Source: Pseudomonas fulva NBRC 16637 = DSM 17717 (GTDB lineage: Bacteria > Pseudomonadota > Gammaproteobacteria > Pseudomonadales > Pseudomonadaceae). From it: 64,000 bases of DNA. The first letter of the stretch is position 1. Every line of letters starts with the position of its first letter. Where the stretch lies: contig NZ_BBIQ01000015.1 in assembly GCF_000730565.1 (NCBI RefSeq), forward strand, positions 1 through 64,000, written 5' to 3'. Below, in pieces: positions 6,192-15,121 of the stretch. The notes below the pieces were generated by a model. That model had not been told where the DNA came from and did no database searches. It saw only the letters and a list, made by a program, of their open reading frames with translations. Made by a program: the position numbers and the translations under genes.

Positions 6192-8489
6192 TCAGAAGGT
6201 GGTGTTGACGGTCAGCGACAAGCTGCGCGGGTCACCGTAAACGGCCCCTGCATAGAACCCGTAGCGGGTGTAGTAGTGCTTGTCGAAGAGGTTGTTGGCA
6301 TTGAGGGTCACGCTGGTGTCGTCGGTCACCTGGTACTTGGCCATGGCGTTCCAGATGGCGTAGCCGGACCAGTTCACGTCGGTGGCACCACTGCTCACGC
6401 CGTTGACGGGCTGGCCCGCCGGGCTGGAAAGGGCGCGGATATTGGACTGCGCGGTAACGCCGGCGCCGACCGTCAGGCGGTCGAGTGGGCCGCTGAGGTG
6501 GTAGGTGGTAGAGGCCTTGAACAGGTGCGAAGGGTCGCTGCGCCCGTCGCTGTCGACGCGGCGGAAGTGCAGGTAGGTGTAGCCGGCGTACACGTTCCAG
6601 TCCGGGGTCAAGGCGCCGGCGATTTCCAGATCGATACCGTCGGTTTCCTGGCCTGAGCCTGCTTTGTAGGCATCGCCACCGGTCGGGGTCGACAGGCCGC
6701 CGTCCAGCACGGCCTTGTTTTCCTGCTTGGTGCGGAAGTACGCCGCAGAGGCGTTCAGGCGACCGTCGAACCAGGCGCCTTTGATGCCCGTCTCGTAGCT
6801 TTGCCCACGGATCGGCTCGACCCGGCTGCCGGCACTGGTTTCCTGGGTTTGCGGGTTGAAGATGTCGGTGTAGCTGGCGTACAGCGAGTAGGTGTCGTTG
6901 AGGTCGTAGACCGCGCCCAGGTAGGGAGTCACAACGCCGTTTTCTTCCTGGCTGGTGCGCACGGCATCCACGCTGCGGGTGATGGCCGAGTAGTCAGTGG
7001 TGCGCACGCCCAGGATCACCGACAGTGGGTCGGTGATGCTCAGGCGGGTCGCGGCGTACATGCCTTGCAGGCGGGTGGTGGTCTTGCTGTGCTTGCCGGT
7101 CTGCGAAGCCAGCATGGCATAGTCCCCGTCCACGCCATTGCGCCAGTCGCTGATGGGCAGGCCATTGTTGGCGCGGAACAAGCAGCCCACCACTGGATCG
7201 GTGGCCTTGCCGCCACCGACCATGCTGCAGCGGTATTCCGGGGACCACTGCACGCTACGGCTGTCGTTGTAGCCGACCATGGCCTGGTGCGTACGGCCAA
7301 ACAACTGGAACGGGCCGGACAGGTCGATCTGCGCCGACTGCTGGGTGGTGTCGCTCGAGCTGTGCAGGCCGTTGAGCACTGCGCCGCTGCCGTCCTGATT
7401 CCAGTAGCCGCCGAACCGGCCACGCCCTGCCGAGTTGACCTTGCCCAGGCCTCGGTGGTTGAGGGCATCGGTCGTGCTCTGGGATGCCTTCAGGTCCAGC
7501 GACCAGTCGTTGTCGAAGCGGTGCACCAGCGAGCCAAAGGCGGTGCGGGTGGTGTACTCGCCAAAGCTCCAGCTTGGTACCAGGTTGGAGCTGCGTGGCA
7601 GGTCGGTCTTGCTGCCGTCGCGGTACCAGATGGGGATGTTCGCGCCCCAGCCACCGCCCACCACCTTGTTGTACTCGTACTGATAGCCGGCACCTAGGGT
7701 GGTGGCGTCGTCCAGGTCGAACTCGAAGTTGGCCAGGGCCGCGCGTGAACGGTCGGACTGGTAGTCGCGGAACGAGTTGGCGTCCTGCTGGGTCACCACG
7801 AAACGCGAGCGCAGGCGGCCGTCTTCGGACAGCGGCAGGTTCAGGTCGGCGCCCAGGCGGCGTTTGTCCCAACTGCCGTAGGTGGCATAGGCGCTGCCGC
7901 CGAAGGTGCGAGTGGGCGCCTTGCGAATCAGGTCGATGGTGGCGGACGGGTCACCGGTTCCGCCGAGCAGGCCGTTGGCACCGCGCACGATGTCGATGCG
8001 CTCGTACAGGTCCATGTTCAGGGCGTTGCCGCTACCGCTGAAGTCGGACGCGCCGGGTGCCTGCAGGCCGTCGATTTTCCAGTTGGTGATGGAGTAGCCA
8101 CGGGCGCGGTAATCGGTGCGTCCGCCCACTTCGGCTTTGCTGGCGGTTACCCCGGGGGTGGTTTCCAGCGCCTGCTCGATGCTGTGGATGGCGCGGTCAT
8201 CCATCTGCTGGCGGGTGATGGTGGTGACCGACTGTGGCGTTTGCCGTGGGGTCAGCGCCAGGCCGGTGGAGCTGCGCGTGCGTTCGACGGTGTAGCCCAG
8301 CTGGCCGGCATCGTCCTGGGGCAGCAGGGCACTGTCTTCGATTTGAGTGGCATCGAGCACCAGAGGTGCGCTGTCGGCGGCCATGACGCCACCGCTGATG
8401 GCGAGGCCGACGAAGAAGGCAATTGGCTTGAGGCGGGTGCCGCCACAGGTGAACGCGGTGAAGGTGTTGGCGATGCTTGAGGGATTCAT
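6192..8489 (-). CDS. TonB-dependent siderophore receptor
   Basis: A 765-residue outer-membrane ferric-siderophore receptor. An N-terminal signal peptide is predicted to end near VMAADS (about residue 37). The plug domain follows (TPRQTPQSVTTITRQQMDD, LETTPGVTASK, RGYSITNWKIDGLQAP, ERIDIVRGANGLLGGTGDPSATIDLIRK), then a 22-strand barrel ending in the typical aromatic terminus (LSLTVNTTF). It resembles the FpvA/FoxA type that takes hydroxamate siderophores, but there is no N-terminal secretin/TonB signalling domain of full length, so it is probably not a sigma-factor transducer. It is divergent from a two-component system 140 bp away, which may control it. No obvious Fur box was seen in the shared intergenic region. 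Confidence 0.92.
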   Translation of the reverse strand: MNPSSIANTFTAFTCGGTRLKPIAFFVGLAISGGVMAADSAPLVLDATQIEDSALLPQDDAGQLGYTVERTRSSTGLALTPRQTPQSVTTITRQQMDDRAIHSIEQALETTPGVTASKAEVGGRTDYRARGYSITNWKIDGLQAPGASDFSGSGNALNMDLYERIDIVRGANGLLGGTGDPSATIDLIRKAPTRTFGGSAYATYGSWDKRRLGADLNLPLSEDGRLRSRFVVTQQDANSFRDYQSDRSRAALANFEFDLDDATTLGAGYQYEYNKVVGGGWGANIPIWYRDGSKTDLPRSSNLVPSWSFGEYTTRTAFGSLVHRFDNDWSLDLKASQSTTDALNHRGLGKVNSAGRGRFGGYWNQDGSGAVLNGLHSSSDTTQQSAQIDLSGPFQLFGRTHQAMVGYNDSRSVQWSPEYRCSMVGGGKATDPVVGCLFRANNGLPISDWRNGVDGDYAMLASQTGKHSKTTTRLQGMYAATRLSITDPLSVILGVRTTDYSAITRSVDAVRTSQEENGVVTPYLGAVYDLNDTYSLYASYTDIFNPQTQETSAGSRVEPIRGQSYETGIKGAWFDGRLNASAAYFRTKQENKAVLDGGLSTPTGGDAYKAGSGQETDGIDLEIAGALTPDWNVYAGYTYLHFRRVDSDGRSDPSHLFKASTTYHLSGPLDRLTVGAGVTAQSNIRALSSPAGQPVNGVSSGATDVNWSGYAIWNAMAKYQVTDDTSVTLNANNLFDKHYYTRYGFYAGAVYGDPRSLSLTVNTTF

Positions 8490-8629
8490 TTGGGAAGGCT
8501 TCGTATTTGCAGATGATTTTTTGTTAGGATTCTAGGGATCAGTCCTCCGGGCTCTACACCCGACATGTACGAGGATGTAATGCAACGTAACGGGCGTTGA
8601 CGACGCCCGCCTCACAGGTGTTTTTTCAG

Positions 8630-9352
8630 ATGAGCACAACCCTGCTGGTTGTTGATGACGACGACGAGATTCGCGAGCTGCTGTGCGATTACCTGACCGA
8701 TGCAGGCTACGTCGTACTGGCGGCGGCCGACGGCAAGCAGATGCACGAGCACCTGGCGCGGCAAAAGGTGGACCTTGTGGTGCTGGACCTGATGCTGCCC
8801 GGTGAAGATGGCCTGAGCCTGTGCCGTCAGTTGCAGGCCCTGCCGGGGTTGGCGGTGATCATGCTGTCGGCCAAGGGCAGTGCACTGGACCGCATCATTG
8901 GCCTGGAAGTAGGGGCCGACGATTACCTGGCCAAGCCTTTCGAACCCCGAGAACTCATTGCCAGGATCAAGGCCGTGCTGCGCAGGCCCCATCGGCTGGA
9001 GGCTGCCGTACAGGAGCCAACCCAGGTCCAAGCCCATGTCTTTGCAGGTTTTCGCCTGGAACATATCAAGCGCCTGCTGACCCGCCCCGACGGGCACACC
9101 TTGACCTTGCCGCGCTCCGATTATCGGGTGCTGCGCGAACTGCTCGAAGCCAACAACCGTGTGGTGTCTCGCGACCAGTTGACACGTAGTGCCTTCAGCC
9201 GCGACCACCTGCCGGACGATCGCTCGGTCGACATGTGCGTCAGCCGCCTGCGCCAGCATCTGCGCCATGCGCCTGGCGATGTGGCGCAGATCCTCACCAT
9301 CCGCAACGAAGGTTATCTGCTGAGCATTGCTCAGACCCAGGCTACGGCCTGA
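8630..9352 (+). CDS. OmpR-family response regulator
   Basis: A 240-residue two-component regulator. The receiver (residues 1-115) has the acidic pocket VVDDDDE, the phosphoacceptor Asp53 in VLDLMLPGEDG, and the KPFEPREL lysine. The C-terminal winged helix (about 130-230) has LTLPRSDYRVLRELLEANNRVVSRDQL and the recognition region RSVDMCVSRLRQHL. The ATG at 8630 is inside a longer frame from 8597 with nothing conserved before it. The next gene, a histidine kinase, starts 1 bp after its stop. Divergence from a TonB receptor gene suggests that receptor as a target; the pair is therefore perhaps an iron or siderophore sensor, by inference only. Confidence 0.93.
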   Translation: MSTTLLVVDDDDEIRELLCDYLTDAGYVVLAAADGKQMHEHLARQKVDLVVLDLMLPGEDGLSLCRQLQALPGLAVIMLSAKGSALDRIIGLEVGADDYLAKPFEPRELIARIKAVLRRPHRLEAAVQEPTQVQAHVFAGFRLEHIKRLLTRPDGHTLTLPRSDYRVLRELLEANNRVVSRDQLTRSAFSRDHLPDDRSVDMCVSRLRQHLRHAPGDVAQILTIRNEGYLLSIAQTQATA

Positions 9353-9353
9353 C

Positions 9354-10721
9354 ATGCGCTGGGCTCGCCGACTGTGGCCGCGCACGCTGTTCGGGCAGCT
9401 GATGCTGATCATGGTGGGCGGCACCCTGGCCATTCAGTTGATGTCCAGCAGCATCTGGTTCGATGTGCGCTTCGCCCAGGTGTTCGAAGCCCCCGTGCGC
9501 TTGATTGCGGCGCGCAGTGCACCGCTGATCCAGCAGGCCAGCTGTCATGCCGGCGTGCTCAAGGTGCCGGCCCATTACCAGTTGCGCTGCGCCGAGCAGC
9601 TGCCCGTACTGCAGCAGGACGAACGGCGCGGGCGCAAACGGGTCGAGTTGCTGCTTCATCAGGCACTGAAATACGAGCTTGGCCATGAGCCGCAGGTGCG
9701 CTTGATGAAGGTGCAGTTGACCGACGAACTGGGCCAGCCGATCGTCTGGCGCAGCCTGTTCGGGCTGCGCACCGCCCAGGCCCATCTTCAGTTTGCGGTG
9801 CCGTTGGCAGACGGGCATTGGCTGACCATCGACGGGCAGGAACTGCAGGGCTGGAGCGGCGAATCCGCCTGGCTGCTGATCAGTGACTACCTGCTGCGGG
9901 TGTACGCGTTGCGCATTGTCGCCGTGCTGGTGGTGTGCCTGATTGCCGTGCGCCTGTGCCTGCGTCCGCTACGCCGCCTGGCGGATGCGGCGCTGGCGCT
10001 GGGCAGCAACCTGCAACAACCGCCGCTGGCGCTCGATGGTCCCGATGAGGTTCGTCAGGCCGCGCAAGCCTTCAACGCCATGCAGCAGCGCCTGATCGCC
10101 ATGGTCAACGACAAGGCTTACTTTCTCGCTGCTGTCTCCCATGACCTGCGCACCCCGCTGACGCGCATGCGCCTGCGCCTGGAACGCATGCCCGACGACG
10201 AACACCGGCAGCGCTTACGGCAGAACATCGCCCAGATGGACGACATGATCGGCCAGGTGCTGGACTACCTGCGTGCGGGCGAGCAGCAAAACCTGCAACC
10301 GGTCGACATGGATCGCCTGGTGATACGCCAGTGCGCCGAGCTGGCCACTGCCGACGAACCCATACCCGTGCACGGCCATGGCGGCGTGGTGAGCGTCGAT
10401 GCCCTGATGGTGCAGCGTTGCCTGCAAAACCTGCTGGTCAATGCATTGCGTTATGCCAGTCAGGTGAGTGTGTCGGTGGAGCGCGTAGGGGCACGGGTGC
10501 TGGTTCACGTCGAGGATCGAGGCCCAGGCATTGCGCCGCACCTGCTGGCGACCGTCACCGAACCGTTCGTACGGGGCGAGAGCTCGCGTAACCAGGCATC
10601 CGGCGGGTATGGGCTGGGGCTGAGTATCGTCGAGCGAATCATGACCAGCCATGGGGGGGCATTGCGGGTGCGCAACCGTGAGGGGGGCGGGTTGCGCGTG
10701 ACCCTTGAGCTGCCTGTCTAG
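9354..10721 (+). CDS. Membrane sensor histidine kinase
   Basis: A 455-residue inner-membrane kinase, partner of the preceding regulator. A first membrane helix lies at about residues 13-32, a periplasmic domain at about 35-180 (with cysteines 63 and 79), a second helix at about 184-202, HAMP (RPLRRLADAALALG), HisKA with VSHDLRTPLTRM (His263), and HATPase with QNLLVNALRYAS, EDRGPGIAP and GGYGLGLSIVERI. All kinase boxes are intact. The start at 9354 leaves a 1-bp gap from the regulator stop, indicating co-translation. The ligand is unknown. Confidence 0.93.
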   Translation: MRWARRLWPRTLFGQLMLIMVGGTLAIQLMSSSIWFDVRFAQVFEAPVRLIAARSAPLIQQASCHAGVLKVPAHYQLRCAEQLPVLQQDERRGRKRVELLLHQALKYELGHEPQVRLMKVQLTDELGQPIVWRSLFGLRTAQAHLQFAVPLADGHWLTIDGQELQGWSGESAWLLISDYLLRVYALRIVAVLVVCLIAVRLCLRPLRRLADAALALGSNLQQPPLALDGPDEVRQAAQAFNAMQQRLIAMVNDKAYFLAAVSHDLRTPLTRMRLRLERMPDDEHRQRLRQNIAQMDDMIGQVLDYLRAGEQQNLQPVDMDRLVIRQCAELATADEPIPVHGHGGVVSVDALMVQRCLQNLLVNALRYASQVSVSVERVGARVLVHVEDRGPGIAPHLLATVTEPFVRGESSRNQASGGYGLGLSIVERIMTSHGGALRVRNREGGGLRVTLELPV

Positions 10722-10790
10722 AGACGGGCAGCCCGTAGGCTCAGGCCAACGGCGCACGCGGTGCGAAGGTGGCCTGCGTGGGTGACCGGA

Positions 10791-12110
10791 TCAGAAGATG
10801 CTGATCGGGTACTCGACGAATACGCGGACTTCGTTGCCGTCGTCGTTGTAACCGTTCTGGCGCACGGCATTGTTGGTACGCAGGAACGAGCTGCGCAGCT
10901 TGACCGACAGGTCCTTGGCAGGGCCTTCCTGTACCACGTAGCGGATCTGGTTGAAGATCTCGCGCTCCTTGCCTTCGCCGAAGCCCTGTGGGTTGGCGAC
11001 ATTGCGGGTGTTGATGTTGTCACCCACCACGTAGGCCAGCTTGTAGGTCAGGCCAGGGATGCCGTAGGCACCGAAGTCCAGGCCATAGCCCAGCTGCCAG
11101 GAACGCTCGTCCTCGGCATTGAAGTCGGACCAGTAGGAGTTGGCCAGGAAGATGGTCGAGCCACCGTCACCCACGCCGCCCTGGTTCTGATACCAGCCGT
11201 AGTTGTAGCCGGTGCTGCCAGTGCTGCGCTGGTGAGCGAGGGTAAACGAGTGGGCGCCGTAGGCGTAGGTGGCGGCCAGGCTCCAGATGGTGTTCGAGTC
11301 GCCGTTCAGGCCCGCTTCACGCACGTACTTGTTGTCGATGCTCGACTTGTAGCCGTTGAAGTCCAGGGTCAGGGACTGGTTCTCGGCAATGGCGTAGACG
11401 TAGTTCAAGCCCAGGTAGTGCTTCTTCATCACGTCTTCGGTGTCGGCGGTGTACAGCGACGCGGTGAAGTTGTCGTTGAACTTGTAGCTACCGCCCAACA
11501 CGTTGATCGACTTCAGACCACCGCCATCGCGACGTTCGGCGCTCTTGCGCGCTTCCTGGGTGAAGCGACCGGCGTTCAGCTCCAGGCCTTCGATTTCCTT
11601 GGAGGTGATCAGGGTGCCGGTGAAGCTTTCCGGCAGCAGGCGCGCATCGTCGTACTGGAGCACTGGCAGGGCGGGCATCTGGTCACCGTACTTGAGCACG
11701 GTGTTGGAAATGCGGAACTTCACGGCGGCACCGGCACGGGCCAGGTTGTGCGGCGAACGGGCATTGCCATCGGCGTTGGTGGTGTCGTGCGGCTTGAAGA
11801 AGTCGACGCCGCCGCCACCGTTGTGGCCCTTGCCGCCGTCCAGGCGCAAGGCGTACAGGCCGAATGCATCGACGCCGACCCCGACGGTGCCCTGGGTGAA
11901 GCCGGACGAGAAGTTACCGATGAATGCCTGGCCCCACTCGATCTGGTCATCGGTGCCGTGCTTCTTGTCACGGTTGATGTAGGCGTTGCGCAGAAGGACG
12001 TTGGCGTGGCTGTCCTCGATGAAGCCGTTGCTGGCGGCCTGGTCATTGGCCTGGGCCTGGGTCGCGGCGATCATCGCCAGGGCGACCAGGCTGATCCTGG
12101 TATTCAACAT
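10791..12110 (-). CDS. OprD-family outer-membrane porin (OprE-like)
   Basis: A 439-residue substrate-specific porin. The signal peptide is MLNTRISLVALAM...TQAQA cleaved before ND. The family signature GFIEDSHANVLLRNAYINRD, GFTQGTVGVGVDAFGLYALRLDGG, and the C-terminal strand ending VEYPISIF with terminal phenylalanine are present, consistent with an 18-strand OprD barrel. It has the OprE/OprQ subgroup flavour rather than basic amino-acid OprD, but the substrate cannot be read from sequence. It converges with the histidine kinase gene and diverges from a TonB receptor. The end of the gene lies 69 bp from the kinase stop. Confidence 0.9.
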   Translation of the reverse strand: MLNTRISLVALAMIAATQAQANDQAASNGFIEDSHANVLLRNAYINRDKKHGTDDQIEWGQAFIGNFSSGFTQGTVGVGVDAFGLYALRLDGGKGHNGGGGVDFFKPHDTTNADGNARSPHNLARAGAAVKFRISNTVLKYGDQMPALPVLQYDDARLLPESFTGTLITSKEIEGLELNAGRFTQEARKSAERRDGGGLKSINVLGGSYKFNDNFTASLYTADTEDVMKKHYLGLNYVYAIAENQSLTLDFNGYKSSIDNKYVREAGLNGDSNTIWSLAATYAYGAHSFTLAHQRSTGSTGYNYGWYQNQGGVGDGGSTIFLANSYWSDFNAEDERSWQLGYGLDFGAYGIPGLTYKLAYVVGDNINTRNVANPQGFGEGKEREIFNQIRYVVQEGPAKDLSVKLRSSFLRTNNAVRQNGYNDDGNEVRVFVEYPISIF

Positions 12111-12569
12111 GTTATTTTCCTTATTTCTTGATCGAAAACGCGCTGCGTAATGACGCCATGAACCAACGCCCCTTCGTAGGTTCGACGCTATGCAGGTTCT
12201 GCCAAAAGCCCCTTTGCCGGTAAACGCGGCCGGCCTGGCAACAGCATGGCCAAACGGATTGGCCAGCAGGCGTGGCCGAATCCTAGCGGCGTGCGATTAC
12301 AAATGTCAAAAAAACGTGAAATTCAGGTTGATATAACTAAAAACCGAGCGCTCATGAGGCATTTTCTTTAGAACTAAAGCTGTAGGAGGATATTCCTTCT
12401 TGATATGGAAAACTCTTCCTGATCACAGCGACAAGTTCCCTTGGCAGGCCTTCGTAATTAGTTACAAAGTGATACAAACGTAAAAATCCAGGGCTCAGAA
12501 TAGGCGAGCATTAGTAAATAGCACCCATTATCATTCGCACCTTCATTATTGCTCGGTCAAACGTGCGCC
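12111..12569. promoter_or_regulatory. Divergent promoter region porin / Fiu-like receptor
   Basis: This 459-bp gap holds promoters for the leftward porin and the rightward receptor. The 12290-12540 part is clearly AT-rich. No additional gene is supported. A Fur-box candidate near the right end is listed separately. Confidence 0.5.
12514..12532 (+). promoter_or_regulatory. Candidate Fur box
   Basis: The 19 bases here match the classical 19-bp Fur consensus at 12 positions by eye, with a perfect right half CATTATC. The site ends 37 bp before the receptor ATG, a usual distance for an iron-repressed promoter. Confidence 0.6.
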
Positions 12570-14672
12570 ATGCCTGCCCCTTCTCGCCTCGCTCCTATCA
12601 CGCTCTCCATTTCATGCCTGCTGGCTGCCAGCCCCACAAGCGCTGCCACCACCACCCTACCTGAGCTGTCCGTCACCGCCGAAAGCGAGCGGGAAAAAGA
12701 CAACCCGCGGGTGCGTGAGGTCGGTACCGCGACTCGAACCGCCACTGCCGTGCGCTCCGTGCCGCAGGCGGTGGATACGATAAAGACGTCGCAGGTGCTG
12801 GACTACGGCAGCGACACGCTGGGCAAAGCGCTCGAGGGTATCCCCAACGTCAGCAGTGGTGCCGACACGCGCTTCGACAGCGTACGCATTCGCGGCTTCG
12901 AAGCCGGCAATGACTTCTATCTGGACGGCGTGCGCGATGACAGCCAGTACATCCGCGACCTGCACAGCATCGAACGGGTCGATGTGCTCAAAGGCCCGGC
13001 GGCCGTGCTGTATGGGCGGGGCGGCCAGGGGGGTATCGTCAACCGCATCAGCAAGGCGCCCGAGGCAGGCCGTCGCTCTACCCTGGAGGCACGGGCAGGC
13101 AGCGAGGATCTGCGCAGCCTGTATGCCGACCTGAGCGCAGACCCCAGCGACACGGTCAGCCTGCGCCTGAACATGGGTAACCAGGACAACAACAGCTTCC
13201 GTGACGGTATCGACGGTAGCCGCCAGCTGTTCGCGCCCTCGGTCAGCTGGCAGGTCACGCCGCAGCTGAACTGGCTGGTGCAATACGAGTACAGCCGCTT
13301 CAACCGCACGCCGGACCGCGGTATCCCCGGCGTCGATGGCCGCCCGGCGAACGTCAGCCGCAGCACGACCTACGGCGATACACAGCGTGACTTCATCGAT
13401 GACCGGGCGCAGTCCTTGCGCTCACGCCTGAACTACGAGCTCAACGATGCGTGGCAACTGCGTCACACCCTGAGCCTGTTCAAGCTCGACAGCGAATTCG
13501 ACAACACCTACCCCACCGCCTATAACCCCAGCAATGGCACGGTGACGCGTCAGCGCTGGCAGCAGGACCTGAACACCCGCAACCTGTTCAACACCCTGGA
13601 AGCCGAAGGCACCTTTGACACACTAGGCTTGGGGCACACGCTGTTGCTGGGCCTGGAGTTCGGCAGCCAACGCCGCGACCCTACCTTGTATACCGCGGCT
13701 GCGGCAAACGCCGGCGGGCGGCCCGTGCCGCCGCTGGACCTGTACGACCCTGACCGGAGCAAGCAGCACAACGGTCGCATGGTGATGTCCAGCAACAACC
13801 ACACCGTGGTGCAAAGCCGTGGCCTGTACCTGCAAGACCAGCTTCGCCTGAACGATCAATGGCAGCTGCTGGCAGGCGTGCGCTTCGATGAATTCGACGT
13901 GGAGACCACTAACAAGGTGCGCAGCCTGTCCGAAAAACAGAGCAGCCGGACCACCAGCCCTCGCATAGGGATCGTGTACACCCCGTGGCAGGATCACTCG
14001 TTCTACGTATCATGGAGCAAGACCTTCTCGCCGGTAGGCGGTGGCCTGATCGGCATCACGCCGGGCGCCCCGGGCAACAGCAACGAGACGGCACCCGAGC
14101 TGACCCGGCAAAAGGAAGTTGGCGTGAAGAGCGACTGGTTCGACCAACGCCTGACCACCACCCTGGCGGTCTATGAACTGGAGCTTTACAACCGTCGTAC
14201 CCGCGACCCGCTTAACCCGGAAATCACCTTGCTCAGCGGCCTTCAGCGCTCGCGCGGCATTGAGTTGACCGCCACGGGCAATGTGATCGGCAACTGGTAC
14301 GTGCGCGGCGGGGTTGGCTTGCAGGATGCCACTATCGTCAAGGACAACAACGGCCAGCAAGGTAACCGGGTCAATGACGTGGCCAAGCGTAACGCCAGCC
14401 TGTTCGTCACCTGGAAGCCAGAACTGGGCTGGTACGCCGAAACAGGCCTGACGCTGGTCGGTCAGCGGTATGCCGACAACCAGAACACCACGGTGCTGCC
14501 AGGTTATGGCCGCTGGGATGCGCTGGCCGGGTACCGCACCCAGGCGTGGGATGTGCGGGCGGCGCTGAGCAACATTGCCGACCGGACATACTACAGTTCG
14601 GCGACCAGTGCAGCGCAGATCCAGGTCGGCGACCCCCGCAGCCTGGTCGTCACAGGCACCTACAGCTTCTGA
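12570..14672 (+). CDS. TonB-dependent catecholate siderophore receptor, Fiu-like
   Basis: A 700-residue outer-membrane receptor. A signal peptide ends at about TSA (residue 25); a TonB box LPELSVTA follows directly. The plug shows VRSVPQAVDTIKTSQVL, ALEGIPNVSSGADTRFDSV, IRGFEAGNDFYLDGVRDDS and ERVDVLKGPAAVLYGRG, and the barrel ends LVVTGTYSF. These features fit the Fiu/PiuA group that imports monomeric catechol-iron complexes. I use the ATG at 12570; the longer frame from a TTG at 12549 has no support. A Fur-box candidate precedes it and a long stem-loop follows. It appears monocistronic. Confidence 0.92.
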   Translation: MPAPSRLAPITLSISCLLAASPTSAATTTLPELSVTAESEREKDNPRVREVGTATRTATAVRSVPQAVDTIKTSQVLDYGSDTLGKALEGIPNVSSGADTRFDSVRIRGFEAGNDFYLDGVRDDSQYIRDLHSIERVDVLKGPAAVLYGRGGQGGIVNRISKAPEAGRRSTLEARAGSEDLRSLYADLSADPSDTVSLRLNMGNQDNNSFRDGIDGSRQLFAPSVSWQVTPQLNWLVQYEYSRFNRTPDRGIPGVDGRPANVSRSTTYGDTQRDFIDDRAQSLRSRLNYELNDAWQLRHTLSLFKLDSEFDNTYPTAYNPSNGTVTRQRWQQDLNTRNLFNTLEAEGTFDTLGLGHTLLLGLEFGSQRRDPTLYTAAAANAGGRPVPPLDLYDPDRSKQHNGRMVMSSNNHTVVQSRGLYLQDQLRLNDQWQLLAGVRFDEFDVETTNKVRSLSEKQSSRTTSPRIGIVYTPWQDHSFYVSWSKTFSPVGGGLIGITPGAPGNSNETAPELTRQKEVGVKSDWFDQRLTTTLAVYELELYNRRTRDPLNPEITLLSGLQRSRGIELTATGNVIGNWYVRGGVGLQDATIVKDNNGQQGNRVNDVAKRNASLFVTWKPELGWYAETGLTLVGQRYADNQNTTVLPGYGRWDALAGYRTQAWDVRAALSNIADRTYYSSATSAAQIQVGDPRSLVVTGTYSF

Positions 14673-14678
14673 ACGTCA

Positions 14679-14709
14679 GCAGGGGCAGCCTTTGCGGGGC
14701 TGCCCCTGC
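14679..14709 (+). terminator. Stem-loop after Fiu-like receptor gene
   Basis: GCAGGGGCAGCC (14679-14690) pairs perfectly with GGCTGCCCCTGC (14698-14709) around a 7-nt loop. The 12-bp stem directly follows the receptor stop; it has no T-run, so it may act as a Rho-assisted or transcript-stabilising end. Confidence 0.6.
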
Positions 14710-14746
14710 CAGTGTGGTACAGGGTTTGAGCAACGTTGGGTCGCGG

Positions 14747-14944
14747 CTAACGCCACACCGCCATCAACGCATGAAACTCCGCCTCGCTGATCAGTCCTTC
14801 AGGGTAACGCCCGGCAAGTAGCCGTCGTGGGTCGGTCGTCCTGACCCTGCTGCTTCCATGGTGCTTCAACCACGTCGCCAAACGCTCGAGCGATGCTTGG
14901 TCTATTGCCAATGGGCGCAATGCCGACTCACTTGCTGCATTCAT
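14747..14944 (-). CDS. Small hypothetical protein with SHOCT-like tail
   Basis: A 65-residue product starting at the ATG at 14944, with AGGAG about 11 bases upstream. The N-terminal half (SLERLATWLKHHGSS) is helical; the C-terminal RRLLAGRYPEGLISEAEFHAL recalls the short SHOCT helix motif (LL..G.IsE.EF), usually found at protein ends. I do not recognise a family with certainty. It sits between the Fiu-like receptor and aguA and could simply be a species-group protein of unknown role. Confidence 0.6.
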   Translation of the reverse strand: MNAASESALRPLAIDQASLERLATWLKHHGSSRVRTTDPRRLLAGRYPEGLISEAEFHALMAVWR

Positions 14945-15121
14945 TTCTACACGTACTCCTGGCCCGTGAGCAGCTAACCTACGCAAGTAGTGTTACAAGC
15001 AGGTAACCTGGTTACATCAGGCTATCTATTTGAAAAACAATACAAAAGCTATGCCACTGCAGGTGCCAGGCGTCGCCGGGCGGTTGTGCGCGTGCTCGTC
15101 CTCACCACGCGCCACGAACCA

